Positions 1 to 9,117 of a stretch of 64,000 bases of DNA are shown here, piece by piece. Both the position numbers and the translations under genes were made by a program. Under the pieces are notes generated by a model, which searched no databases, was not told the DNA's origin, and saw only the letters and a list, made by a program, of their open reading frames with translations. Location: assembly GCF_016107625.1 (NCBI RefSeq), contig NZ_JABASV010000015.1, positions 1 to 64,000 of the forward strand, read 5' to 3'. The DNA comes from Vreelandella alkaliphila (GTDB lineage Bacteria > Pseudomonadota > Gammaproteobacteria > Pseudomonadales > Halomonadaceae). The stretch's first letter is position 1. Each line of letters begins with the position of its first letter.

Positions 1-94
1 TGGTAACGCTGTGCGTCCCCGGCAGCGGATGCGTACTTTACGGATTCGCTGCCGTTTTGGCAAGAGCTATTGGAAAATAAATTGAAATAAAAAA

Positions 95-128
95 GCGGCA
101 GGTGTTGTTCTAAGAACAAGCCTGCCGC
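95..128 (-). terminator. Rho-independent terminator of the acyl-CoA dehydrogenase gene
   Basis: The arms GCGGCAGG and CCTGCCGC are extended by an inner TTGTTC/GAACAA pairing. Read leftward, the hairpin is followed by a run of six T. It lies about 100 nt past the stop codon of the leftward dehydrogenase gene. Confidence 0.85.
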
Positions 129-229
129 AAACCACCGATCAGTCCCCTGACCAGAGAGTGCTCAGTTAAACCTACAGATGAATCTGCTTTTGCAGAATAA
201 CGACTCCTGCTGAGCTAAATCTCAAAAGC

Positions 230-2035
230 TTATATCTCAAAGCCCAAGCCAAAATCTTCGCTCGACATCGCCATAAGGCTTCCCGCACCCGCTTGAATCA
301 TCTGAGCATGTGCTTTAGTACGCGGCAGCAGGCGCTGGTAATAGAAACGAGCAGTATTCAACTTGGCCGCATAAAACGCCTTATCGTCACCTTCTAATTC
401 CACCAACGACTGCTTAGCTGCGCGGGCAAAAAGGTACGCCAAGGTGACATAGCCGGAGTACATGAGGTAGTCGACGCTAGCCGCCCCCACTTCTTCACGG
501 TCTTGCATGGCTTTCATACCCACGCCCATCGTTAGCTCGCCCCACTCAGCATTTAGCTTCGCTAGCGGCTCAACAAACTCTTTTAGAGCTGGGTTATCAG
601 CTTCCGTCTTACAGAACTTATGGATCTCTTTGGTGAATACTTTTAGCGATTCACCCTGGCTCATCAACACCTTTCGGCCAAGCAGGTCTAACGCCTGAAT
701 GCCGGTAGTACCTTCATAGAGACGGGTAATACGCGCATCACGCACCAGCTGTTCCATCCCCCACTCTTTAATGAAGCCGTGCCCACCAAAAATCTGCACG
801 CCTTCATTGGTGCACTCAAAACCAACTTCAGTGAGAAACGCTTTCACGATAGGCGTTAATAGACCAAGCAGAGTTTCAGCCCGCTCTTTCTCTTCGCCAG
901 GCTTACCGTGCTCAACGATATCTAGCATTTGAGCGGTGTATAGCACCAGCATGCGACCACCCTCGGCGAACGCCTTCTGGGTTAGTAGCATACGGCGCAC
1001 ATCAGGATGAACAATAATAGGGTCTGCTACTTTCTCAGGCGCTTGAGCACCAGAAAGGGCGCGCATTTGTAACCGGTCACGAGCGTAACTGAGCGAGTTT
1101 TGGAAACTGGCTTCAATTAAGCCTAAACCTTGAATACCCACCCCAAGACGTGCGGCATTCATCATAGTGAACATGCACGCCAAGCCCTTGTTAGGCGCTC
1201 CAACTAAATAGCCCGTCGCACCATCAAAGTTCATCACACAAGTCGCATTACCGTGGATGCCCATTTTGTGCTCGAGCGAGCCACAGGAAACGCCATTACG
1301 ATCGCCGGGATTGCCTTGAGCATCTGGCATAAACTTAGGCACAACAAATAGAGAAATACCCTTCGAGCCCTCAGGAGCGCCAGGCAGTTTGGCTAATACG
1401 AGGTGTACGATGTTTTCTGCCAGATTATGGTCGCCAGCAGAAATAAAGATCTTAGTACCTGTAATGGCGTAGGCACCACTCTCATTAGGCACCGCACGCG
1501 TCTTAATTAACCCGAGGTCAGTACCACAGTGCGGCTCGGTGAGGCACATTGTGCCTGTCCAAACACCCTCAACCAGTTTGGTAAGGTAGGTTTCCTTTTG
1601 CTCATCAGTGCCATGATGCCGAAGCGCATCGGCCGCACCATGGGAAAGCCCTGGATACATACCCCACGCTAAGTTAGTTGCGCAGATCATTTCAGACAGC
1701 ATCATCGCCAATGAGGGCGGAAGACCTTGGCCGCCCTGTTCAGGATCTGCTGCTAGGCTTGGCCAGCCACCTTCAACATATTGCTGATACGCTTCTTTAA
1801 AACCTTGCGGCGCTTTAACTTCGCCACCTTCTAACAAGCACCCCTCTTCATCGCCACTTTGATTGAGCGGAAGTAGCACATCACGGGCAAAGCGCGCGCC
1901 CTCTTCAAGAATCGCATTCACGACGTCTGGAGACGCTTCATCACCACAGGGTAGCGCTGCATAGTGGCTGGGGTAGTCAAACATTTCGTCCATAACGAAA
2001 CGCATATCACGTAAGGGGGCTTGATAGCTGGGCAT
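230..2035 (-). CDS. acyl-CoA dehydrogenase, DmdC/FadE-like (601 aa)
   Basis: FAD-dependent acyl-CoA dehydrogenase, expected to introduce the alpha-beta double bond into an acyl-CoA thioester in the cytoplasm. The flavin-binding stretch CLTEPHCGTD lies at about residues 164-173. The C-terminal substrate/FAD segment with LYEGTTGIQALDLLGRK lies around 439-455, where Glu441 is the probable catalytic base of this subfamily. About 600 residues with a C-terminal extension is the size of the DmdC-type (3-methylmercaptopropionyl-CoA dehydrogenase-like) branch rather than classical 380-residue enzymes. The ATG start is preceded by AGGAG. The gene is transcribed alone: a terminator separates it from the upstream SDR gene, and its leader carries a PsrA-type palindrome. 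The actual substrate (fatty acyl, methylmercaptopropionyl or other) cannot be read from sequence. Confidence 0.9.
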   Translation of the reverse strand: MPSYQAPLRDMRFVMDEMFDYPSHYAALPCGDEASPDVVNAILEEGARFARDVLLPLNQSGDEEGCLLEGGEVKAPQGFKEAYQQYVEGGWPSLAADPEQGGQGLPPSLAMMLSEMICATNLAWGMYPGLSHGAADALRHHGTDEQKETYLTKLVEGVWTGTMCLTEPHCGTDLGLIKTRAVPNESGAYAITGTKIFISAGDHNLAENIVHLVLAKLPGAPEGSKGISLFVVPKFMPDAQGNPGDRNGVSCGSLEHKMGIHGNATCVMNFDGATGYLVGAPNKGLACMFTMMNAARLGVGIQGLGLIEASFQNSLSYARDRLQMRALSGAQAPEKVADPIIVHPDVRRMLLTQKAFAEGGRMLVLYTAQMLDIVEHGKPGEEKERAETLLGLLTPIVKAFLTEVGFECTNEGVQIFGGHGFIKEWGMEQLVRDARITRLYEGTTGIQALDLLGRKVLMSQGESLKVFTKEIHKFCKTEADNPALKEFVEPLAKLNAEWGELTMGVGMKAMQDREEVGAASVDYLMYSGYVTLAYLFARAAKQSLVELEGDDKAFYAAKLNTARFYYQRLLPRTKAHAQMIQAGAGSLMAMSSEDFGLGFEI

Positions 2036-2107
2036 GTCACTTCTCCTGAACTGGGGGCTGAAAGCGGCTTACATTTTTAGTACGGCCTGGATTTCAAAAA
2101 AAGCCGC

Positions 2108-2127
2108 TTTCAAACACATGTTTGAAA
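2108..2127 (-). promoter_or_regulatory. PsrA-type operator upstream of the acyl-CoA dehydrogenase
   Basis: Perfect inverted repeat TTTCAAAC-ACAT-GTTTGAAA about 75 bp before the start codon. Its core CAAAC-N4-GTTTG fits the PsrA consensus described in Pseudomonas (C/G-AAAC, 2-4 nt, GTTT-G/C). A second site of this form lies before fadD. No psrA gene is in the window, so the link to PsrA is inferred. Confidence 0.65.
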
Positions 2128-2234
2128 ACTAGCGCGCAGCCGCATCATAGTCAAGCGGTCGTTTGAATATAACACTCAAAACCGCTACAACTTTGGTCGA
2201 CCAACCGGTAAAAAATTGATCTATAAACAAAAAA

Positions 2235-2260
2235 ACCCGCCAGCAAAAGTGCTGGCAGGT
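2235..2260 (-). terminator. Rho-independent terminator after the SDR gene
   Basis: The arms ACCCGCCAGC and GCTGGCAGGT flank a 6-nt loop, with a run of seven T on the leftward strand. It closes the acyl-CoA ligase-SDR operon and separates it from the dehydrogenase gene. Confidence 0.85.
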
Positions 2261-2289
2261 TATCAGCCGCTACTAATTTTCCAGCCTAT

Positions 2290-3057
2290 TTACTGCATTC
2301 GAATGCCTCCATCCAGCCGAATCACTTCACCATTCAACATTGGGTTAGTGATAATCTGCTCGGCCAACTGAGCAAATTCATCTGGCTTACCCAACCGCTT
2401 GGGGAAAGGCACCGCAGCGGCTAAGGCTTGAGCCGCCTCGTCAGGAATCTCACTCATCATGGGCGTTTCAAAAACGCCAGGCGCAATCGCCATAACGCGA
2501 ATAGCATGACGCGATAGCTCTCTAGCAGCCGGCAAACTCATTCCCACAACACCGGCTTTCGAAGCACTGTAAGCACACTGCCCCACTTGCCCATCGAATG
2601 CCGCGATAGAAGCCGTATTAATAATTACGCCCCGCTCACCGCTCTCATTGGGCGTATTTTTGGCCATGGCGGCTGCCGCCAAACGCATCACATTAAACGT
2701 ACCCACTAAATTAATGTTGATCGTTTTTGCATAGCTTTTCAGGTCTGCGGGATTGCCATTACGGTCAACCAGTTTGGCCACGCTTACTACGCCAGCACAG
2801 TGAATAACACCCGAAAGGCCGCTGCCACCTCCCAGTGCAATCGCTTCGTCAATCGCCTGCTGCATTTGCTCGGCAGAGGTGATATCAGCTATGCAGGCCA
2901 CTGCACGATCACCTAAGCGTTTAGCATGGTCCGACACGCTATTATTCATGTCACACAATACAACGCTCCCACCGGCAGCTATTAGGCGCTCTGCTGTTGC
3001 CGCACCTAGCCCTGAAGCAGCACCAGTAATTAAAAACGTACAATCCTTCACCTGCAT
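2290..3057 (-). CDS. short-chain 3-hydroxyacyl-CoA dehydrogenase, type 2 (HSD10-like SDR, 255 aa)
   Basis: NAD-dependent oxidation of 3-hydroxyacyl-CoA (or 2-methyl-3-hydroxybutyryl-CoA). The Rossmann motif TGAASGLG lies at about residues 10-17, the NTASIAAF serine strand follows, and the active site is YSASK. The C-terminal stretch ending in [12 protein letters not shown] is characteristic of the HSD17B10/type-2 HADH family. An open frame runs further upstream, but the ATG at 3057 was chosen because the SDR fold begins there and AAAGGAAAG precedes it. It starts 16 nt after the acyl-CoA ligase stop, so the two are co-transcribed. With the neighbouring dehydrogenase and thiolase it supplies the third step of a beta-oxidation spiral. 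No enoyl-CoA hydratase is encoded nearby. Confidence 0.88.
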   Translation of the reverse strand: MQVKDCTFLITGAASGLGAATAERLIAAGGSVVLCDMNNSVSDHAKRLGDRAVACIADITSAEQMQQAIDEAIALGGGSGLSGVIHCAGVVSVAKLVDRNGNPADLKSYAKTININLVGTFNVMRLAAAAMAKNTPNESGERGVIINTASIAAFDGQVGQCAYSASKAGVVGMSLPAARELSRHAIRVMAIAPGVFETPMMSEIPDEAAQALAAAVPFPKRLGKPDEFAQLAEQIITNPMLNGEVIRLDGGIRMQ

Positions 3058-3073
3058 TTCAACTTTCCTTTGA

Positions 3074-4744
3074 TTATTTGTCGTTGCGTGCTTGCTCAGT
3101 CGCTTGGGCACGAAGTTTGAAGCGCTGAATCTTGCCGCTAGGCGTTTTGGGCAGCTCATCGACGAATTCGATAACCCTGGGGAACGCATGAGTAGAAAGA
3201 CGCTCACGCACTTGCTGGCGGATCTCATCAGCAAGCCCCTCACTAGCCTCATACCCATCACGCAGTACGATATAAGATTTAATGACCTCGCCACGAATCT
3301 CGTCTGGCTGGCCAACCGCTGCAGATTCGGCAACCGCAGGGTGGGTCATGACACTGTTTTCAACATCCGTAGGGCCAACTCGGTAGCCTGCGGTGGTAAT
3401 AATGTCGTCATCGCGTCCGGCAAATTGAAACGAGCCGTCTTCATTGCGGATAACTACATCACCAGTCAGGTAGTAACCGTTCACAAAGGGATCTTTTTCT
3501 TGCCAGGTATACCCTTGGAAGAAGTGGGCGGGTGAGTTTTTGATATCAACTGCAAGCACACCCGGCTCACCGGGCGGCAGCTCGTTATACTCGGCGTCCA
3601 AGATAACCAAGCGGTAGCCCGGCATTGGCACCCCCATCGCTCCAACATGTTTGGGGTGATCAAGGGAGTGATGGTTATTACAGGTCATGCCGGTTTCTGT
3701 TTGACCATAGTGATCCATGACCGGACAACCTAACGACTTCTCCACCCAGGTCACTACTTCTGTATTCAGTGGCTCGCCTGCCGAACTCGCCGCGCGAAGC
3801 TCTAAGGTTTGGTGGGCGTCATCGAACAGTCCTGACGCTTTCATTAAGCGGTATGCCGTGGGCGCCGCAGCGAAGTTAGTAATATGGTGACGCTTCATGA
3901 ACGCCAAGGCACCTTCTGCACTGAAACCTGCCTCGCAGAAGTGCGTGGTAACACCGAGCAGCAGCGGCCCAGCAATCGCGTAATAAAGCCCATATGCCCA
4001 ACCAGGGTCAGCCATATTCCAAAAGCGATCATCGTCACGAAGATCGACCGCCAGCTCCATATAGAGAGCAAACGCTGTCATACCGGAAAGCGGCACTGCT
4101 ACTCCCTTTGGCTTACCTACCGTGCCTGAAGTAAACATCTGAAGAAAAGGTTTTTCAGGGGCAAGACGAGGTGGCTTTTCGCTCATTGACGTATGCGTCA
4201 ACGCAGCCTGCCAATCATGATCATTAGGATGCTCGCTAGTGGCCCCGCCTACTGCCAAAACAGGCGGGCACTGGCTTAGCCCATCAAACTTAAAGCGATT
4301 AGCATGATCGGTAATAACCAGCTTGGTGTCAGCGCGCCCCAGGCGATAATCCACCGCATCAGGACCGAACGCGGTAAATAACGGCTGATAAACCGCACCA
4401 ATTCGCCAAGTGGCAAGAACCGCCACTAACAGCGCTGTTGAGCGCGGCAGCATGCAGGCAATACGGTCCCCTTCACCAAGCCCTTGGGCCTTAAACCAGC
4501 CAGCAAGCTTGCCGCTCTGCTCGTCTAGTTCTGCATACGTCAGCGTATGGGTTTGTCCATTGATATCTTCCTGCACGAGCGCAAGCACATCACCTCGCCC
4601 CTGGCGCACATGACGACCGCAGCATGCCTCAAAGGCATTAAGGCAACCATCCTGATGGTCATCCAGCCTGGCAATCATGGTGTCAACCGTAAAGCCTTCC
4701 AGGAAGGTGGAATATGTGGGTAGTGACGCTGATGTTGCTGTCAT
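3074..4744 (-). CDS. AMP-forming acyl-CoA synthetase (medium-chain/ACSM-like, 556 aa)
   Basis: Activates a carboxylic acid to its CoA thioester with ATP by way of an acyl-adenylate. The P-loop TSGTVGKPKG is at residues 205-214. The adenylation motif YGQTETG and the hinge region YLTGD follow, and PKTPSGK near the C-terminus (about 532-538) carries the catalytic lysine. The sequence resembles acetyl/medium-chain ligases of the ACSM type more than FadD. ATG start with AAGAGAG upstream. First gene of a two-gene operon with the SDR. The nearby TetR gene ends 190 nt upstream behind its own terminator, so this operon has a separate promoter, perhaps controlled through the inverted repeat at 4826-4841. 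The substrate is unknown. Confidence 0.87.
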   Translation of the reverse strand: MTATSASLPTYSTFLEGFTVDTMIARLDDHQDGCLNAFEACCGRHVRQGRGDVLALVQEDINGQTHTLTYAELDEQSGKLAGWFKAQGLGEGDRIACMLPRSTALLVAVLATWRIGAVYQPLFTAFGPDAVDYRLGRADTKLVITDHANRFKFDGLSQCPPVLAVGGATSEHPNDHDWQAALTHTSMSEKPPRLAPEKPFLQMFTSGTVGKPKGVAVPLSGMTAFALYMELAVDLRDDDRFWNMADPGWAYGLYYAIAGPLLLGVTTHFCEAGFSAEGALAFMKRHHITNFAAAPTAYRLMKASGLFDDAHQTLELRAASSAGEPLNTEVVTWVEKSLGCPVMDHYGQTETGMTCNNHHSLDHPKHVGAMGVPMPGYRLVILDAEYNELPPGEPGVLAVDIKNSPAHFFQGYTWQEKDPFVNGYYLTGDVVIRNEDGSFQFAGRDDDIITTAGYRVGPTDVENSVMTHPAVAESAAVGQPDEIRGEVIKSYIVLRDGYEASEGLADEIRQQVRERLSTHAFPRVIEFVDELPKTPSGKIQRFKLRAQATEQARNDK

Positions 4745-4825
4745 GATGGCTCTCTTATGTTGTTAGTCGTGAGCAGTTGTACGCAAACAGACAGGCCAGG
4801 TTTCGATCTTACACTTTATTATTGT

Positions 4826-4841
4826 CCGTTTACGTTAACGG
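4826..4841. promoter_or_regulatory. inverted repeat before the acyl-CoA ligase operon
   Basis: CCGTT-TACGTT-AACGG, about 80 bp upstream of the ligase start. A related half-site (CGTAAACGG) lies at about 4901-4909. It is a candidate operator for the adjacent TetR protein or another lipid regulator; assignment is by position only. Confidence 0.35.
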
Positions 4842-4873
4842 AAACCTTGCAATTAAACTAACGCTAAAAGCAT

Positions 4874-4889
4874 TTGCGCGGGAGCGCAA
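4874..4889 (-). terminator. probable terminator of the TetR gene
   Basis: The stem TTGCGC-GGGA-GCGCAA, read leftward, is followed after a few bases by TTTT. It lies 45 nt past the regulator stop codon. The T-tract is short, so strength is uncertain. Confidence 0.5.
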
Positions 4890-4933
4890 GCAATCAGCGT
4901 CGTAAACGGATTAGACGTTGGTCGAGAGGGGTG

Positions 4934-5506
4934 TTAACGGGCCATAATCATTGCGACCAGTTCATCGGCTAGATCATCGGGGGTGCGCGGCCCACTAGGG
5001 TCGTACCAGCGTACCGTCCAATTCAGGGCACCCAATATAAATCGCGATACAAGAAAGCGGTCACCGTGAATAAGCTCTGCTGCCAGCGCATCATCGATAA
5101 CCTCTACCCATAGTGCTTCGTAAGCATCCCGCAGGTGGCTTAAATGGGCACTCGCATCTGGATCTAACCGTCGCCATTCAAATAACGCGACCACATGGGC
5201 ATTGCGATCAGCGAAAAGTGTCTCTAAGTGCGCTCGGGCCATAGCATGCAGACGCGCCTCAGGATCATTGTCGCACTCTTGAAGCGCTGCTTTAGCAATA
5301 CTAAGAGCATTCTGGGTACCCTCCTCTATTACCGCAGCTAAGATTTCCTGCTTATCTTTGAAGTGATGGAACAAGCTGCCAGACTTGATACCCATTTCTT
5401 GCGCCAGCATACGCACCGTGGTGCGATCAAAGCCTTCTTGGACGAATAGCTGAGCCGCTAAACGTGTCAATTCCTTGCGGCGAGGGGAAGCATTCATTAC
5501 ATTCAT
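4934..5506 (-). CDS. TetR-family transcriptional regulator (190 aa)
   Basis: N-terminal helix-turn-helix with the TetR signature (residues about 8-55, including TTVRMLAQEMGIKSGSLFHHFKDK) followed by a ligand-binding helical domain. It is placed head-to-head with the thiolase and upstream of the acyl-CoA ligase operon, so it probably senses an acyl-CoA or free acid and controls this cluster. Two ATGs (5506 and 5497) are possible starts; neither has a strong ribosome site, and the upstream TTG frame adds an unlikely Arg/Trp/Cys-rich leader. It is not PsrA-like in its N-terminal sequence. Ligand and operator are unknown. Confidence 0.82.
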   Translation of the reverse strand: MNVMNASPRRKELTRLAAQLFVQEGFDRTTVRMLAQEMGIKSGSLFHHFKDKQEILAAVIEEGTQNALSIAKAALQECDNDPEARLHAMARAHLETLFADRNAHVVALFEWRRLDPDASAHLSHLRDAYEALWVEVIDDALAAELIHGDRFLVSRFILGALNWTVRWYDPSGPRTPDDLADELVAMIMAR

Positions 5507-5625
5507 GTCATTTACACTAGCGCTTGCTTGGTTACTTAGGAGAAGACCACAGCCCCGCCAACGGGTCAACGCATCACTAAGCTTACAGCAAGATAATCAC
5601 AAGAAATCCGACAGGAGACGCACAA

Positions 5626-6813
5626 ATGAGTAATGCCACCGAGGTTGTATTTTTATCTGCCACCCGCACGCCAATGGGCGGCATGATGGGTAGTCTTTCC
5701 AGCATGACGGCTCCCGAACTTGCGGCCGTTGCAATCCGCGCTGCCATAGAGCGAGCGGGTATCGAAGCATCCGTTATTGAAGAAGGCATCATGGGTTGTG
5801 TACTACCCGCCGGCGTAAAACAAGGGCCAGCCCGCCAGGCCATGCGTCAGGCTGGCATTCCCGATGCCAATGGTGCTACTACGATCAATAAACTGTGTGG
5901 TTCTGGCATGAAAGCCACCATGCTAGCCCACGACTTGATCAAAGCCGGGACGGGGGAAGTGCTTCTCGCTGGCGGCATGGAATCGATGTCTAATGCCCCA
6001 CACGTACTCACTAAAGCGCGTGGCGGTTATCGTCTAGGTCATGGCGAGCTAAAGGACCACATGTTCCTTGACGGCTTAGAAGATGCCGAAACCGGCAAAT
6101 TGATGGGGGTTTTCGCTCAGGATGTTGCCTCAGAGCGTGGCTACACGCGCGAGCGCCTGGATGATTTTGCCATTGCATCCTTAGAGCGCGCTATGGACGC
6201 TACCAATAACGGCCACTTAGCGGCAGAAATGGCGCCGGTAACAGTAACCACCCGCCAAGGTGAAACGCTGGTCGAGCATGATGAACAGCCCTTCCAAGCG
6301 AAGCTAGATAAAATTCGCCAGTTGCGCCCGGCGTTTGCCAAAGACGGTACTATTACGGCTGCCAACGCTAGCTCAATTTCCGACGGTGCATCCGCACTTA
6401 TTTTGGCCAGCCATGAAGCCGCACAGCGCCATGGTGTGAAGCCACTAGCCAAAATGCTTGGCCATACCACCCACTCTCGCCATCCAAGCGAATTCACCAT
6501 TGCGCCAGTCGGTGCCATTGAAAAGCTGATGAAAAAGCTTGGCTGGGGTGTTAACGATGTTGATCTGTTTGAGATTAACGAAGCGTTCGCTGTCGTTACG
6601 TTAATGGCGATGGATGACTTGGGGCTACCCCACGAGAAAGTCAACGTGTTTGGCGGCGCTTGTGCCCAAGGGCACCCAATTGGCTCAACAGGTTCACGCG
6701 TCATTGCGACGCTTATTCACGCCCTACGCACCAAAGGCAGCAAACGTGGTATTGCCAGCCTGTGCATTGGTGGTGGCGAAGCCACCGCTGTGGCCGTTGA
6801 GCTAATCGACTAA
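5626..6813 (+). CDS. acetyl-CoA C-acyltransferase (thiolase, 395 aa)
   Basis: Thiolytic cleavage of 3-ketoacyl-CoA (or the reverse condensation of two acetyl-CoA). The nucleophilic cysteine Cys91 lies in NKLCGSGMKA, the conserved NEAFAVV loop follows, His350 is in GGACAQGHPIGSTGSR, and the second catalytic Cys380 is in CIGGGEATA. This is the full length of the tetrameric thiolase family. ATG start with an AGGAG site (gacaggagacgcacaa). It is divergent from the TetR gene with a 119-bp shared promoter region, and a hairpin shared with the chemoreceptor gene lies just past the stop. It probably completes the beta-oxidation-like pathway of this cluster; biosynthetic versus degradative use cannot be told from sequence. 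Confidence 0.93.
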   Translation: MSNATEVVFLSATRTPMGGMMGSLSSMTAPELAAVAIRAAIERAGIEASVIEEGIMGCVLPAGVKQGPARQAMRQAGIPDANGATTINKLCGSGMKATMLAHDLIKAGTGEVLLAGGMESMSNAPHVLTKARGGYRLGHGELKDHMFLDGLEDAETGKLMGVFAQDVASERGYTRERLDDFAIASLERAMDATNNGHLAAEMAPVTVTTRQGETLVEHDEQPFQAKLDKIRQLRPAFAKDGTITAANASSISDGASALILASHEAAQRHGVKPLAKMLGHTTHSRHPSEFTIAPVGAIEKLMKKLGWGVNDVDLFEINEAFAVVTLMAMDDLGLPHEKVNVFGGACAQGHPIGSTGSRVIATLIHALRTKGSKRGIASLCIGGGEATAVAVELID

Positions 6814-6828
6814 TATAATCAACCCTCC

Positions 6829-6861
6829 CGCGCCTTGCCATACTGATCATGCCAAGGCGCG
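6829..6861. terminator. shared hairpin between convergent thiolase and chemoreceptor genes
   Basis: The arms CGCGCCTTG and CAAGGCGCG (9 bp) flank a 15-nt loop, followed rightward by GTTTAT. The right arm lies inside the last codons of the chemoreceptor gene, so one hairpin may end both transcripts. Confidence 0.5.
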
Positions 6862-8529
6862 TTTATCCTCCCTATCGCCATACTTTTCTGAAGTGGCCAA
6901 TGTCTGCCAGTCCAACGACCTGGGCGCCTCTGTAACTTCACTGATATCATCATGATTATTGCTAAGCTGATCCTCAACCATGCGAAATTGACCAGCATAT
7001 TCACGCATTTTCAGAGCTTCTTGAGTTAGTCCTTCAGCACTTTGTGCCGCGTGATTGACCAGCTTCAGCGTATCTTGAGTTGTCATATCAATTTGCGTGA
7101 CCGCCCTGTTCACTTCCTCAATACCACGTCGCTGCTCTTCCGACGCGCTGGCTATCCTTGCCATCAACTGCTCTACCTGAGTGGCCGACTGCATAATATC
7201 GCGCGTATGCTCACCCGCTTGCTGAGATAACTCACTCCCCTCCTCAACACTCTGGCGAGATGCTTCAATACGCGACCGAATTTCATGTGCCGCATCAGCA
7301 CTGCGCGTTGCTAACGCTCGTACTTCGCTGGCCACCACCGCAAAGCCACGCCCGTGCTCACCCGCACGCGCTGCCTCAACAGAAGCATTCAAAGCCAGAA
7401 TATTCGTTTGGAAGGCAATGCTTTCAATCATGGAAATAATGCTTTGTATTTCTTCGGAGTGCTTGTTAATGGCCTGCATAGTCGCTATGAACTGGGCAAT
7501 CACTTGATCACCTTGCTGCGCTTTATGAGCGACACCCGTCGTCGCTTGACTCACATGCGCCGCACTTTCTGCATTCTGATTTACGGTTGCGGTTAACTGC
7601 TTGAGGCTTGCCGCCATTTGCACGAGTGCGGATACTTGCGAGTCAGTTTGCCCCGCCAATTGTTGGCTTTGAGCTGCCATGACTTGGCTATCGGTGTAAA
7701 CCTGTTGGCTGCTGTTGTTAAGATGGTTCACCGTCGACGTCAGCGAATGCTGCATGTTTGCCAATTCGCTAAACAACAGACCAATTTCATTCGCGGCATG
7801 GGCTTCGACTGGCGTTGATAAATCGCCCTTGGCAATGCGTTTAAAGTGCTGCGTTATTGCACGCAAAGGCTGCAAAACATTGTTACGCACGCCCCATACC
7901 ACTAACGCTATGACCAGCATTGCCACAACAACAACGCCAAGCACCCCCCAAAATAGTAGCGACGATACTTTTTGAAAGCGATCAAGCAGCCCAGCGCCAC
8001 GGGCGACCGAATAACCGTAGAAGGCTTCCGCAGCAGTCACAAACTGCTGACTACTCTCATCCACGCGAGACTCGCCAGATAGGAAGCCTCGAACATCGCG
8101 CTCTTCCAGCATCATCATTTGCAAACTTAAATTATTATTAACTAGTGAGTGGAAATTATTCGCCAACTGATCCACAAGCTCAAGCCGCTCATCCTCAGCA
8201 AAACTCGAGTAGAAAGCGTTAAAGCGGGCTGAAGCCGTATTCAACAAGCTCCCTGCTTCCTCTAACAAAGGTTCTGGACGCTCAAAAGAAGGAGTACGAA
8301 TTAGCTCAGCAGCTCGGTTCATTTGTATACGAGCACGCAGCAGCTGGGTATAGGCCCCGTTAAGCTCGCGTACCTGATTCATGTCTCGTTGCTGCAGCGA
8401 CGTAAATGCCTCACGGCCAAAGTGATTGGCAAATAACCCCAACCCACCAATTGCCAATATGAGACAGGTGAAGGTCACTAACACCAGCGCCCAGCTTGCT
8501 TTAACGCTTAAACTATTCACCATACGCAT
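6847..8529 (-). CDS. methyl-accepting chemotaxis protein (560 aa)
   Basis: Membrane chemoreceptor. From the ATG at 8529: transmembrane helix 1 at about residues 11-35, a periplasmic Tar-like four-helix sensor at about 36-188, transmembrane helix 2 at about 189-214, a HAMP domain to about 265, then a long cytoplasmic signalling coiled coil with the hairpin tip [20 protein letters not shown]. The periplasmic domain has no cysteine, so it has no obvious thiol site for arsenite. The stop codon of the arsenate reductase gene lies only 8 nt upstream, so the two genes are almost certainly co-transcribed; this suggests taxis linked to arsenic or phosphate, though the ligand is not readable. An in-frame TTG at 8541 would overlap arsC; ATG 8523 is another choice. 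Confidence 0.9.
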   Translation of the reverse strand: MRMVNSLSVKASWALVLVTFTCLILAIGGLGLFANHFGREAFTSLQQRDMNQVRELNGAYTQLLRARIQMNRAAELIRTPSFERPEPLLEEAGSLLNTASARFNAFYSSFAEDERLELVDQLANNFHSLVNNNLSLQMMMLEERDVRGFLSGESRVDESSQQFVTAAEAFYGYSVARGAGLLDRFQKVSSLLFWGVLGVVVVAMLVIALVVWGVRNNVLQPLRAITQHFKRIAKGDLSTPVEAHAANEIGLLFSELANMQHSLTSTVNHLNNSSQQVYTDSQVMAAQSQQLAGQTDSQVSALVQMAASLKQLTATVNQNAESAAHVSQATTGVAHKAQQGDQVIAQFIATMQAINKHSEEIQSIISMIESIAFQTNILALNASVEAARAGEHGRGFAVVASEVRALATRSADAAHEIRSRIEASRQSVEEGSELSQQAGEHTRDIMQSATQVEQLMARIASASEEQRRGIEEVNRAVTQIDMTTQDTLKLVNHAAQSAEGLTQEALKMREYAGQFRMVEDQLSNNHDDISEVTEAPRSLDWQTLATSEKYGDREDKRALA

Positions 8530-8537
8530 AAATTCTT

Positions 8538-8963
8538 TCAACCACGTGGCTGATCATGAGCATGCAGGGACAGCCATAGCTGCAGACGCCGACGGATTTC
8601 TAATAGCGCTTGCTCGTATGCATCTAGTTTACTAATTAGCCTCGGATCACGAATATCCCAGAAAAGCACTTCTCTGGCGCGCCCTTGCCAGTCTCTGCAA
8701 ACCTGTTGCGCCTTGTCGCAAAGTACAATGACAAAGTCGAAGTACTCGTCCTCAAACTCATCCAGTGACTTACTACGCAATCCTTCCGTATCAAGGCCCT
8801 GTTTATGCAGTGCCTCTAACGTTAGCGCATGGGGTTCATCTGGCTCGGAACCTCCGCTAAAAGCATCAAAACGATCACTTGCCATCTGGCGAAGCAGCGC
8901 TTCTCCCATCAAAGACCGTGCAGAATTGGCATTACAAAGGAACAGCACGCGGCGCTTTGGCAT
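8538..8963 (-). CDS. arsC: thioredoxin-coupled arsenate reductase, LMW-phosphatase fold (141 aa)
   Basis: Reduces arsenate to arsenite. From the ATG at 8963 the three redox cysteines fall at Cys10 (phosphatase loop CNANSAR), Cys82 and Cys89, the same spacing as the Staphylococcus pI258 ArsC that uses a Cys82-Cys89 disulfide relayed to thioredoxin. The general-acid aspartate is in WDIRDPR (Asp106). An AAGAGG ribosome site lies about 10 nt before this ATG; the longer open frame has none. It is the first gene of an operon with the chemoreceptor, divergent from arsH, and shares an upstream palindrome with it. A second, unrelated arsenate reductase follows at 11625. Confidence 0.9.
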   Translation of the reverse strand: MPKRRVLFLCNANSARSLMGEALLRQMASDRFDAFSGGSEPDEPHALTLEALHKQGLDTEGLRSKSLDEFEDEYFDFVIVLCDKAQQVCRDWQGRAREVLFWDIRDPRLISKLDAYEQALLEIRRRLQLWLSLHAHDQPRG

Positions 8964-9051
8964 AAATAAATGACCTCTTAATGGGTGTAATTTAAGCAAT
9001 TTACGCCTTCAAGATGACGTCATTATTGCAGCCTGCTAGTTACTGGTACAA

Positions 9052-9071
9052 ATATACGAAAAAACATATAT
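9052..9071. promoter_or_regulatory. ars operator copy 1 (arsC/arsH divergent promoter)
   Basis: ATATACG-N6(A)-CATATAT, an imperfect inverted repeat in the 154-bp arsC/arsH spacer. The same 20 bp plus one flanking A recur exactly at 14731-14750 before the GAPDH-arsJ operon. It is a probable binding site for an ArsR-type repressor encoded elsewhere. Confidence 0.7.
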
Positions 9072-9117
9072 CATAACGATCAATAACCACTTCTTCGACA
9101 TAAAAGGAGTACCGCCA

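Noticed and set aside
1..90. Short rightward frame ending with TAA at about 88-90 (reads ...YFTDSLPFWQELLENKLK)
   Set aside because: It looks like a protein C-terminus, but a stop codon at position 4-6 breaks it and no start exists. It could be a gene remnant or chance, and too little is inside the window to decide.
3092..3535. 147-aa rightward frame inside the acyl-CoA ligase/SDR region
   Set aside because: Antisense to conserved ligase codons; composition does not resemble a protein family.
6141..6704. 187-aa open frame antisense to the thiolase gene
   Set aside because: It is the reverse shadow of a well-conserved thiolase; no ribosome site or family likeness.
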